Assembly (NCBI RefSeq): GCF_002105155.1
Contig: NW_019028987.1
Coordinates: forward strand, 364,501 to 428,500
Reading direction: 5' to 3'
DNA length: 64,000 nucleotides
Source: Lobosporangium transversale
Lineage: Eukaryota > Mortierellomycota > Mortierellomycetes > Mortierellales > Mortierellaceae
A program made the position numbers and the translations under genes. Shown piece after piece: positions 1-12,018 of the stretch. The notes under the pieces are model-generated. The model ran no database searches, had not been told where the DNA came from, and saw only the letters and a program-made list of their open reading frames with translations. Each line of letters starts with the position of its first letter. Within the stretch, counting starts at the first letter, position 1.

Positions 1-2
1 TT

Positions 3-368
3 CAGTCTGTCTTCCGGTTGACAACTGTTTTCAATCCATTCTTTATGGGTGCACTATTAATCATCAAGATCTTGATCCCGTTCTTCTTGGTCTCATCCAT
101 TTTCCGTGTCTTGGTCCGCTCATTGGATTTACCTCCATTCTCCCTGTTTCTGTTGGGTTTGGCAACAACAGATGTGATGACGCTAAATTTCTTTTATTTA
201 GTCCGCGATGACGGATCCTGGCTGGAGATTGGGACTAGTATCAGTCATTTCTGCATTTCTTCTTTGATGGTCCTCTTTACTATCCTATTGTTTGCGCTAA
301 GTGATCTTTTGGTGGGGCGAGCGTTAGTCCCGGTTGTGGGAGAAAGTCAAAGGAAAAAGAGGACTTGA
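3..368 (+). CDS. MCD4: GPI ethanolamine phosphate transferase 1 (Mcd4/PIG-N), C-terminal part
   Basis: Partial gene entering from the left edge. It encodes the last ~120 residues of a multi-pass ER membrane enzyme that adds ethanolamine phosphate to the first mannose of GPI precursors. What is visible: hydrophobic helices and the family-typical stretch LNFFYLVRDDGSWLEIGTSI followed by SH, which is diagnostic of the Mcd4/PIG-N C-terminus, then a short basic tail ending in a TGA. The bases ttcag at 1-5 could be a 3' splice site, so the exon may begin at 6. The catalytic alkaline-phosphatase-like domain lies outside the window. It converges on APC2 with only 109 bp between stop codons. Confidence 0.85.
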   Translation, partial: QSVFRLTTVFNPFFMGALLIIKILIPFFLVSSIFRVLVRSLDLPPFSLFLLGLATTDVMTLNFFYLVRDDGSWLEIGTSISHFCISSLMVLFTILLFALSDLLVGRALVPVVGESQRKKRT

Positions 369-477
369 TGAACCAACAAACTGCAATTCTAATCTACTTC
401 ATAGACAATAAACAGAATGATTATTTTTTGGTTTTTATTTTTATGTATTTTCATATCGGGTAGATCTCTTTAATTAA

Positions 478-3400
478 CTATTGTGTAAAAGAGTTTGTAA
501 GGGATGTAGAAGGCAAATTTTCGACAAGTTCATATTGCAATCGTCCAGTTTCTTGTAACACACCTTCACGAATCCAAAATTGTATTTTGGATTCGAGAAC
601 GTCCTCGTCCGACTGTAGTCTGTTGGCAATACTATCAAGAGTCCATGTATCTTTTTTTTTTTTATAACAGTAGAAAATTGATTGGTGTTAATACGTTTCT
701 TGGGGCTCTCTTGGTCATCAAGTCAATATGCGAATACATAATAGTCACCTTGCTCTTCGAAGGCGTGGATGATAGCAGCATGAATGGGCGAAACCTTAAA
801 TTCGAGGGTTCGATCCTGCAACTCCAATTCAAGTTCGACAAGACCTAGTGACGGGAATAAGCTCAGCTTCTGTGCAGGCTTTGTTATCGCAAAGGCCGCC
901 TTATATGACTCGAGCAATCTGAGCATACAGAAGAACGCTAACGGATTAGTCACAAGTTCATTTAATCCAAATTCCATTTTCACATCCATATCCATTAGTG
1001 GTATCTCTTGGGCAGTAATTTTAGGGCTCATACTCTCTGAAAGGATCTGGCATTTTAATTGCCTCGTCCTCGATTTCCGGCCAGTAATATCTTGAAGCAA
1101 TAGTCGCGCTTACAGGAATCTATTAGAGCAGGAAGCCAATGAAAATGCTTGAACTTTATGCTTTTTTTTTTTTTTTTTTTTTTTGCAAAATAAGAACTTA
1201 CACCTTGGCTACGCGATTGGATGTTGACATTTACGCGTTTTGACTCCGCAATATCTGCTAACATGACTTCGCAATGCTGTACATCTTGCTCCCCGAAACG
1301 TAGTTTCAGCAATTCTAATTGGCGTAGCTGTGATAAAAATGGGATTGATTATGCTTTTTGTTAATGGTATTTGATAAAGAGCCTTGTATTATCAACTTGA
1401 AAACAAAAAAAAACAAAAAAAAAACCTTTACCTCGCGATCAACATTAAAGTCTACTGCCTGCAGTAATCTATCAGCAAGATATACCTGAAACTCTTTGAT
1501 AAATCGATCGTTGTTATCATAAATATTGGCCAGGACACTGATAATATCTGCCATCCTTCGTCGTGCGGAGCTCAAATCTAAAAAAATTATTGAACCAAAC
1601 AGACAATTTAAAGATTTGACACCTTTTTCTTTAGAAGATAAAGAATGTAAAGAAAAGTAATTATCCATATATATATATATATATATAGTATTACCTGGGC
1701 CAGCATTGACCGGCTCTGGCACCCATGTATCATCATCGGAATCCTCATCATCAGCCTCCACGTTGTTGGCTGAAAGGCCGTCAGGTGCATTGGTTGTCAG
1801 CAAACCAAGAGAGTCATCGACAATGCAAGATACAATGGCCCGCATGGTATCATCTCTTGTCCTAATAATAAAAACATCATTTTCGAGTGAGTGAAGCAAT
1901 ACGTTACAAATCTCAAGTTATTTAGACAGCTTCTTAAATGGTTGATAATCCTCTTATGAGCCGCTTTATAGACTCACCTTAAGTACTGATTGATCTTTCT
2001 AGACGTATGGCCTAGCATAATACCTGATGGGTCAATCATACGCAGGTATCTAATTGCACAGATGTAAAACTCGATAATATCTGTTGTTTTTGCTCCTGGA
2101 TGTAGTAAGCGTTTATCAATTCTGTTATTAAAAAAAAAAAAAAAAAAAAAGTTTGATCAGGATTTTCAATAAAATAATACACTGGCGTGTACACATAAAC
2201 ACATGTATGCAACATCACTTACGCAACCAGAATAGCGTTTTGAAGCTGCTCGCGTTGGCCAGTCCAATTAATACATGTTTTGAGATCCAAAATAGCTGGC
2301 GATGTTACCGGATGTTCTACAATGATATCAAAAATCTCTTTTGTACTAGAGACATCCAAGTTAATGGCTCGCACAATAATTAGAGGCTATGGTCGAAGTT
2401 ATGTCTATGGGAAGATTCAATAGTAATAAAAATACTTCGCCTCCCCTACCGTAGATCTCCAAACGTCTTGAAAAAATAGAATTCCAACGTACTAGCCCAC
2501 ACCTTGTATCGTTTGCTTGCAGCCGCCTCAGCTATCTCGTGTATGTATGTATACATTTTTAAAATATGAAAGGCATAGACCAATTGCCAAGTCTTCCTGT
2601 TCAAAGATACGGAATGATCGGATTTTTTTTTTTTTTTTTACCTGAACTAGGTCTATTTAAGTAAGATTTACTTGGGTTCTTACGTAAGAGAGTTCGTCGC
2701 AGGAATGGAAGAACCACAGAACTCATCCAATTCTTTCCGCTCTCTAGTGTGGGCACATCCCATTTCTTCTTAAACGACCCAAAAATCTTTCCTTCGACTT
2801 TTTCATAGAGCATCCTGGTCACCACATCCGTCATGTGTCCTGCAAATCCGATATCCTCCAATTGCTGACAAAGGTCCAGGTACACTTTCATAAAGCCCTC
2901 TTTCTCAATCTCATTATTATCAAAGCGCGCATCATGGCAAGAATCCGCTCCATTTTTAGTCTGGCCTTCTTCGTAAAAGATTTGTTCTACAAAGTCGTCA
3001 TCTATTTCATCTGTAAACAAGTCAATTGCGAAGCGTCCATCCTGCATTATTTTCCTTCGCTTTTTGCCAATGAGCTGTTTTTTTTGAGAATTGTTGTTTA
3101 GAGCAGTTGTGCGGTCCTCTCCTATAGTATAGATTTGTTTCGTATCGGAATCCATCTCCTCATCAATGGACTGCGTATTGAATTTTTCTGCATCACTGTA
3201 GTTCTCTTTTTCATGTACAAATGGGTATCTAGGGATCATCGCCATTTGAGATTCCTCCTGTTGTTCGTATTGTCGAAAGATTGTTTCGAAATACAAATAT
3301 GCCACCTGGTCAAACGAAGGAGGGAGCTGGATTGCCAATACGGAAAGAAACTCTGAGAGGAGTCTAGAGGATATTTCAAGCGCCGACACTTCGGTTGGAT

Positions 3401-4288
3401 CCTTGTGAGCATCACGTATCCGTTCATCGAAGAGAATAGCCATGTTGCGAGCTGTTGTGAAGCGTGTATGGGTCCGCTGTATCACATCCTGAAATGCAGT
3501 GATTACCCAGCCTGTTGATTCCATGTATGCGGATCCCTGGGAAATATATTCCTGAATAGCGAAAATAGACCTTGATCAGATCAGGATACATCGCCACCTT
3601 TTCTTCTTCGTCTTCTCTCTTCCTCTTTTATTATTTATAAAGTGAATTATTGAGAAATAAGAGTTCATACTTGGTACCTTGATTCAAGCTCCTCAAGGCA
3701 AGGAACAACCTTTTCAAGAGTATCTCGACGGAAAGACTCTTTTTTTTTTTTTTTTTTTTTGTAGGGTAGGTTTCATTTTAAGGAGGTGAGTCTTAAACTC
3801 TCATTTTCAATGTTCTTGAGCAAAACATTCAGTCAACTATTTGAATTACCGAGAAGCCAGTCCCCTGTCCATCGACCAAGTCCTCTTCGAATCAGGACAT
3901 TTAAACTCCCCTTAACACGACCTTTTTTTTAAAAAAAAAAGGATGTAAGGACCATAAATAACAGAGCCTATCAAGTCGACACATGGCCCAGGAACGCTTC
4001 AAATTGAATTTCTTTCATGATACCAACCAATATCAGCTACGTCTGGGTTCATTGATGTCAAAACGACTTGTGTGGCCTACAAATATAATTGCCATTATGC
4101 CATTCATTAATAAAAAAAAAAAAAAAAGATAGTGTGACTATCTGTCCGCTTTTGCCATATATGCATTTGCTGTTGTCCAGTTCCTTTTATCCTTTTTTTT
4201 ATACCATTGCAAGAGCTTCCCTGCGTGAATCGTTCTCTGTGAGGTCCTTGAGTGCCTGTGTCCATTTTTCTTGAATGATCTTCTCCAT
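478..4288 (-). CDS. APC2: Anaphase-promoting complex subunit 2 (cullin subunit), multi-exon
   Basis: Cullin-type scaffold of the APC/C ubiquitin ligase. Phase-consistent GT-AG exons on the minus strand: 3738-3671, 3551-2642, 2531-2450, 2345-2223, 2121-1978, 1861-1695, 1577-1432, 1327-1202, 1119-1034, 918-749, 650-478. Joined, they give family landmarks in order: RLLHPGA, LRMIDPSG, YLRTRDDTMRAIV, DDTWVPEPVNAGPD, DIISVLANIYDNNDRF, LELLKLRFGEQ, CEVMLADIAESKRVN, YYWPEI, LGLVELELELQDRT and WTLDSIANRL. Exons 5' of 3850 are uncertain; a plausible first exon starts at the ATG at 4288 (MEKIIQEKW). The protein ends about 17 residues after the GVLQE segment, so the usual C-terminal WHB winged helix is absent, and the convergent MCD4 gene leaves no room for it. 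Divergent from the AGC kinase gene. Confidence 0.9.
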
Positions 4289-4838
4289 GGAGGCTAATGC
4301 TTTGAATGCAAACACGTCAATAAGAGGTAAACAGGCTCGAAAGTGTGGAGGGAGAGGGGCTGAGTGGCTTGTTTACTTTGCCCATTTTGCCACACACCCT
4401 ACACACAATTGGGGATGGGAATAAAAATATTCACAACATGTCACTGCAATTAAGTACCGATCAACTGATTCACTGATTTTAACTTTCTTTTGCTTTGTTT
4501 TTTGTTTTTTTTTTTTTTTTTTTTTTTTTTTTTCCTCTCCTTCGCTTCTTGCTCTTCTTGCTGGTCTTCCCAATGATATACCTCAACAACCGCAACTCTT
4601 CCATTATTATCCCTTTGCTCACTCCACTCTTTCAGATTCCACTCTCATTCCTGTGCTTGCACAGGTAAAAAAAAAGGAAAAAAGAAAAAAAAGAAATAGC
4701 TCTGCTCTTTCTTTTCATTTTGGTTATTATTTTTTCAATTCATATCATTTCTTCTTTATACACATTCGCTTTCTCTCGTTTGGCTTCAATTCAATTCAAT
4801 CCAATCCAATCTAACCAGTCGGTCAGTCAATCAGTCTG
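4289..4838. promoter_or_regulatory. Divergent intergenic region between APC2 and AGC kinase gene
   Basis: About 550 bp between two divergent start codons. It holds a T-run of more than 30 bases near 4500-4533, further A/T tracts, pyrimidine-rich stretches near 4700-4790 and tandem caat-type repeats just before the kinase ATG. It presumably carries both promoters; no specific factor site can be assigned. Confidence 0.5.
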
Positions 4839-7562
<2,724 letters not shown>

Positions 7563-8104
7563 CTCTTCATGGACTGCGATCAACATGACGATCAAAGGAT
7601 GGCATGGGAAATCATTAATTTAAAGGATTCTTCAAATAGAATGGTACTTTTAATTACTCTAGGTTATAGAATAAAAAATAGATACGATCGATATAAAGAA
7701 AGTAGGATTCATCTAATTAACAGCCCGGGTGCCAAATATAATCAACTTTGAAGACTCTCTTTGACAGTTCAGCTGCCAAGGAACACCCTCACGATTTGCT
7801 TGACAACCTACCTGGCGTTATTTGGTTTATATTTCTTATTTTATCTGCAAAAACCCTCGTATCTCCTTTACTGAGGATAATCCAGTGTTGATGAGAAGCG
7901 CAGGAGCTCCTGATGGACTTTAAATCCAACAAAAAAAGGTCCACCGCGATATTCAGCTACAATCTAGTAATAGTAATGGTTAGAGGCACATCAACAACAC
8001 AATTATGTGATCCTAATGCTTCCTGTTTATTAACATTTTTATTTAGAGTAAGCCCATCAATTAAAGGCGGACTTTAATTGAAAGATAGAAATATGGATGA
8101 AGTT
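7563..8104. other. Intergenic, no gene seen
   Basis: AT-rich 3' flank of the kinase gene. Only short, low-complexity open frames; no RNA gene or repeat recognised. Confidence 0.6.
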
Positions 8105-9744
8105 ATTTGTACGGCCCCCGTGCAAATAAATTTTCACTTATAAAAAAAATTATTTGCACTGCCCCGTACACGCCTTATTTACACTGCTCTACCCGTGCAA
8201 ATAAAAAAAAAATTATTTGTACGGGGTCTCTATTTCATCTACAAGCAGCAACATGTATCCTAGCTTTTTATTTCGAAGGAGATAAGCGAAGGTCAGCCTA
8301 GAGTAGAGAGGAGTCTGGAATTATTACTTTTGGGAGTTGCAGCGCCGTGGGAGCTGTGATACTCATCGCGCCCTGTTGCATATTCCACAGTATGCAATAT
8401 CATGATGGCCTAGCTGGAGTAAAAAACACTAGTGTGCTAATAGTGGCAATAACGCGCCACACATAGACGCGATAAATCTTTGATATGAAGTATTAAAAAC
8501 GAACCTGTGTCATCCTACAGATAGGTACGTAGTTACCTGGTATGTCCCTCTAGTAGAAAATGAACAAATACCCTATGGATGTGGTGTGGGCCCATATCTT
8601 ACTCTCACTTACTTTTCTACTGCTTACTATCTATCTACAAAATATTTTTCACGCTCTATTCGGCTCTACAATCACCCAAAAGTAAGTCTGGTCAAAGTGG
8701 GTTATTTATTATTTTTTATTTTGAATCTCTGACGAACAGCTCATTTGTGACACACAAAAATACTTCATCAACCAAGATGGAAATTTACGTTTTTATTAAT
8801 GAGGCCAATGTGGATAATCACTGAAGTTTTTGGACAGCACATGCTGACGGAAAACAGCAAGAAATAGGATTGAAGACAGTGCTTCTCTTCATAACCATTT
8901 GAAAATTTTATTTTTTTGACCTAACTTTCTTTCAGGTGGTTGTACAATATGAAGCTAGTCCCTGAACGCATGAGCATCTACATACGCTGCTGAGTATGTG
9001 ACACTGCGTGCTAAAGACGACTCGAGGTAAGTTCTGGCTATTATTGGTGAAAAATCAACCCTGATTGAACATGGTAACAAACTTGAAATGCAAGAGACAA
9101 AAATAAGGATCTTTATCAATGTAACAGAAAAGAGAACTTATGCCTCTTTTTCTATCACTATAAGTCACGGTTATGCTATTAAAGTATTCTAGCTATTTAG
9201 ATATGGGTATGGTAGTATGATTGTTTGTATATCTACCGAAACAAATTACACATTAGAGGTTCCTAATAACTGAACTCATCGTTGTGTGCTTAATAGTGTA
9301 CGGAAATACTAGAGATGTATGCACGCGCTAAATGAAAGAAAGTATCGGGGAACCATCCACAATCTATAGTAACACGGCCAACAAAAGTTCAAAGTAGAGT
9401 GGCATAGTATATTTCAATTATAGATAAATCATTTGTAATTCTGTATTTAGTCCCAGAGTCGCATAAAGAATGCCAACATCTACTCTGAGCTACATACGAC
9501 CTTGATAAGATAAATATTCAGGTCAGTATTTGATGCTTAGGCAGCGGCTCTAGATCTAAGCCTGTGTCGTGGAAGGCTTCCTGGTTATGGTGTTTAGGGC
9601 TGAAATAAAGACCCCGTACAAATAAAAAAAAAGGCCCTCGTGCAATTTTTTTTTTTTTTATTTGCACGGGGGAGCTGTAAATAAGGTGTGTACGAGGCAG
9701 TGCAAATAGATTTTTTAAATATTTGTACGGGCCCGTGCAAATAT
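8105..9744. mobile_element. Non-coding inverted-repeat element, ~1.64 kb
   Basis: Bases 8105-8237 and 9601-9744 are imperfect inverted copies of each other, sharing for instance tatttgcactgcc and cgtacac.ccttattta. Each end is itself built of short palindromic words related to atttgyacgg / ccgtrcaaat, occurring about four times per end. The 1.36 kb between them has no convincing open frame. This looks like a non-autonomous DNA transposon with long terminal inverted repeats, or two MITEs of one family inserted head to head. No clear target-site duplication was identified. Confidence 0.5.
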
Positions 9745-9943
9745 CTTTTTTCTAGAAATATTAACCCCCCGGAGGTACTAAGGACATGACATCTTCACAA
9801 AACAGCCTTCAATGTACACAGTTAGGGAGTGTTTTATTGAAGACATCTAGGTAGCAGGTGAGACGCGTTTGCTCCGAGCGAAAACCTCTCATAGGCATTG
9901 ATCTCCAAATGGCACCTCCAAAACCGTATGAGCGACCTACTTG

Positions 9944-9976
<33 letters not shown>

Positions 9977-10079
9977 AGAGGCCAAATAACGCTGCCAAAG
10001 TAGGCTCGACCCAGCCCTCTCTAGTTTGAAATGTGACAGGAAACATATCAGTTTCCTTTTTAGGTCACATATGACTAGA

Positions 10080-10289
10080 GGGGCTGGAAGAATTTTTGAG
10101 TGTTTTGGCTTGGATCCCAAAAAGGAAGTGTTATATTTTTGTTTTAGAATAGCAATTTAATTCAATCAGCACTCATTTCACTTCGAAGCATGCTTGAAAA
10201 TTTTCGATTGAATTGAGCTACCTATTCTAAAAACTAAGCGATTTCCTTTTTGGATCCAAGCCAAAACACTCAAAAATTCTTCCAGCCCT
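10080..10289. repeat. MITE with ~47-bp terminal inverted repeats
   Basis: The left arm (10081-10127, starting gggctggaagaatttttgag) and right arm (about 10242-10288) are near-perfect inverted repeats around a ~115-bp AT-rich core; similarity extends weakly inward (ttagaata-type words). No coding capacity. The element lies 65 bp from the 3' side of the tRNA-Ile gene. A target-site duplication could not be fixed. Confidence 0.7.
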
Positions 10290-10325
10290 AGGCTCGTCCT
10301 CAGGCTGGTGACGAGCCTAAAAGAT

Positions 10326-10331
10326 AAAAAA
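10326..10331 (-). terminator. Pol III terminator (T6) of tRNA-Ile
   Basis: On the minus strand a run of six T lies 23 bp beyond the tRNA 3' end. An 8-bp inverted repeat (acacttat/ataagtgt, 10333-10350) sits between the tRNA and the T-run. Confidence 0.7.
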
Positions 10332-10353
10332 TACACTTATGAATAAGTGTCTA

Positions 10354-10426
10354 TGCTCATTGCAGGGATCGAACCTGCGACCTTCGCGTTATTAGCACGA
10401 CGCTCTACCGACTAAGCTAAACGAGC
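10354..10426 (-). tRNA. tRNA-Ile, anticodon AAT (AAU)
   Basis: 73 nt, no intron. Full cloverleaf on the minus strand: acceptor GCTCGTT/AATGAGC (one G-T pair), D-arm GCTT/GAGC, anticodon stem TCGTG/CGCGA with loop CTAATAA (anticodon AAT), T-stem GCAGG/CCTGC with loop TTCGATC. The A box (TAGCTTAGTCGG) and B box (GGTTCGATCCC) are both intact and a T6 terminator follows, so the gene looks functional. Its 5' half plus 14 bp of upstream sequence is repeated twice more (18033-18071 and 25203-25241) as target-site duplications of LINE insertions. Only this copy has the B box, so only this copy should be transcribed. Confidence 0.95.
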
Positions 10427-10440
10427 CTCCGATGGAGGTT
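10402..10440. repeat. 39-bp target-site duplication, copy A (inside intact tRNA-Ile gene)
   Basis: 25 bp of the tRNA gene (mature 5' end to just past the D-arm, A box included) plus 14 bp upstream. Identical to 18033-18071 and 25203-25241. LINE-1 begins at the next base. Confidence 0.93.
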
Positions 10441-11006
10441 TTTATTTCTGGAGCCGGGTCGTTCCTACGATTCGCGCCGGTATTCTCCCACGTGACTTTC
10501 TACTCTAGTTCATATTCTATACTACGAAAAAAAGCGCCATGGGCATGAGCTGAAAAATGACTATCGTGGAAATATTGTGGAAGGCCACCGACCGAACCTA
10601 ATGCAGTACCGCCGAGTGGATCCATGAAAGAAAGGGTATAGGGAATAGTGTACAAGGGGGAGAGGTGAAAATAAAATAATAAAAATAATAAAAATAATAA
10701 AATAATAAAAAATAAAAATAAAAATAAAAAATAAAAAATAAAAAATAAAAATATAAAAAGGCGAAGCAAATAAGGAAAAGGGAGAAGACCAAGACGCCAC
10801 CAAAAGGGAGAAAAGGGAAAAAGGAAAGAAAGAAAAAAAGATCAACTTGAAAATGACATCTTCCTCCGCTCATCACCATCATTTTCGCCATGTCCTCATT
10901 TCCTCCTCGTCTCTTCTCATCTCATCTCCATCTCCATCTCCATCTCCATGTTCCTTATTTTCCTGAAATCTTTTTATAGGCAATGTTTGCCAAGCCTGCG
11001 CCTGGA

Positions 11007-11112
11007 CCAATCAGAATGATGCATGAGCACACCATCTGATCAGCTGGAAGAATGAGTCAGAGACGAGCCTGGGAATGGCGATGGCAGCATGAGACGGAAA
11101 AACACATAAATT
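11007..11112 (+). promoter_or_regulatory. Promoter of the antisense gene ORFa inside the LINE 3' region
   Basis: A CCAAT box (11007-11011, in gaccaatcag) and a TATA-like acataaatt (11104-11112) precede the ORFa ATG at 11228 by usual pol II distances. The same gaccaatcag/accaatcag block is kept in the copy at 24.6 kb and in the diverged copy near 43.79 kb. The assignment is by position and motif only. Confidence 0.5.
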
Positions 11113-11227
11113 GCAGCTCCATCTCTGCTCCATTCCTCATTCCTCAACTCATTGCAACCTTTGCCTTTTCGCTTCAAGTTTCCTGTCTGCACCTTCCTCC
11201 ACCTCCACCACAACTATAACAACAACC

Positions 11228-11902
11228 ATGTCTGCCTCTCTTCGTCGTAGTGTTAGCTTCGGAGGTGCCTCCGTCAAGTGTAGGGAGCCTTCTCCTGAGT
11301 CAGTTAGCTCTGACACGACCAGTGCCGGTGCGGAGTCTTCCCTGCCTGTTGTTGGGTCTTTTGCTTCCTCGTCTTCTGGTGCTGCCACCAGACACTCCTC
11401 GCCTGCTCTATCGCAGGTGAAGAGTGAAGAGACTTTGCCTCTGTGGCATACGGATTCATCCAACCTCTCTGCGATTGAGATCCCTGATGAGATCTCCTCT
11501 GTCGGTGCTGATGAGACCTTTATTTTGCTGTCCCCGAGTCCTCAGGTGCCCGCAAGTCAACGTTTCTTTCCTCCCGCTGCCTCGTCGGATAGGGGTAACC
11601 CACCCCTGTCCCGCAAGCGATCCTCGGAGTCGCTTGAAGAGTCTGTTGACTCAGATGAGGAAGACAAGCTCCATTCCGTACTGGTGTCGGAGCTTGCGGA
11701 CCTCTACCGGTACACGTCGAGGGCCCGTCGGATCCTCCATTACAGGGAGGTCTCCGAGGAAAGTAGGAATTACTACCTTGGGCTTCTCTCTAGGTATGAG
11801 AAGTCCGAGGATGCGATCCATCAGACTCTGCGGCAACTTGAGTCTGATATCAAATTCCGGGAGTTCTGTCGGACAGCGCGTAAAGTGTGTCGCCGTAGCT
11901 AG
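11228..11902 (+). CDS. ORFa: antisense-oriented protein gene carried in the LINE 3' region, function unknown
   Basis: 224 residues, in accATGt context. The N-terminal two thirds are rich in Ser, Pro, Glu and Thr and start MSASLRRSVSFGG. The C-terminal ~70 residues look helical and basic (YEKSEDAIHQTLRQLES, FREFCRTARKVCRRS). No known domain recognised. An AATAAA at 11923-11928 and an A-run at 11946-11962 follow the stop, as in a pol II gene. It converges on LINE ORF2 with 116 bp between stops. A truncated copy is at 24873 and a diverged open copy at 44001; the latter keeps SVSFGG, the NPPLS motif and the FREFCR.ARK.CR C-terminus despite many changes elsewhere. This suggests that the protein is made and useful to the element; a regulatory or RNA-binding role is only a guess. 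Confidence 0.7.
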   Translation: MSASLRRSVSFGGASVKCREPSPESVSSDTTSAGAESSLPVVGSFASSSSGAATRHSSPALSQVKSEETLPLWHTDSSNLSAIEIPDEISSVGADETFILLSPSPQVPASQRFFPPAASSDRGNPPLSRKRSSESLEESVDSDEEDKLHSVLVSELADLYRYTSRARRILHYREVSEESRNYYLGLLSRYEKSEDAIHQTLRQLESDIKFREFCRTARKVCRRS

Positions 11903-12018
11903 TACATTTGCACTGAGACAGAAATAAAGAAAAAAATTAAACAGCAAAAAAAAAAAAAAAAAAGATCTGAAACCTTAAAAAAATGAACTGAAAAAAAATT
12001 CACACGCTTGTCCTCTTT

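Noticed and set aside
2345-2531. Acceptor at ccatag (~2388) for the APC2 intron
   Set aside because: Gives an in-frame stop at once; the acceptor before 2345 restores the conserved LRTKEIFDII sequence in phase.
8579-8824. 81-residue protein inside the palindrome-rich element
   Set aside because: Low complexity, no similarity, no splice or promoter context.
10500-10891. Minus-strand frames rich in Phe/Tyr/Leu
   Set aside because: They translate the A-rich low-complexity tract of the LINE 3' region; no conserved motif and frameshifted in the 24.2-kb copy.
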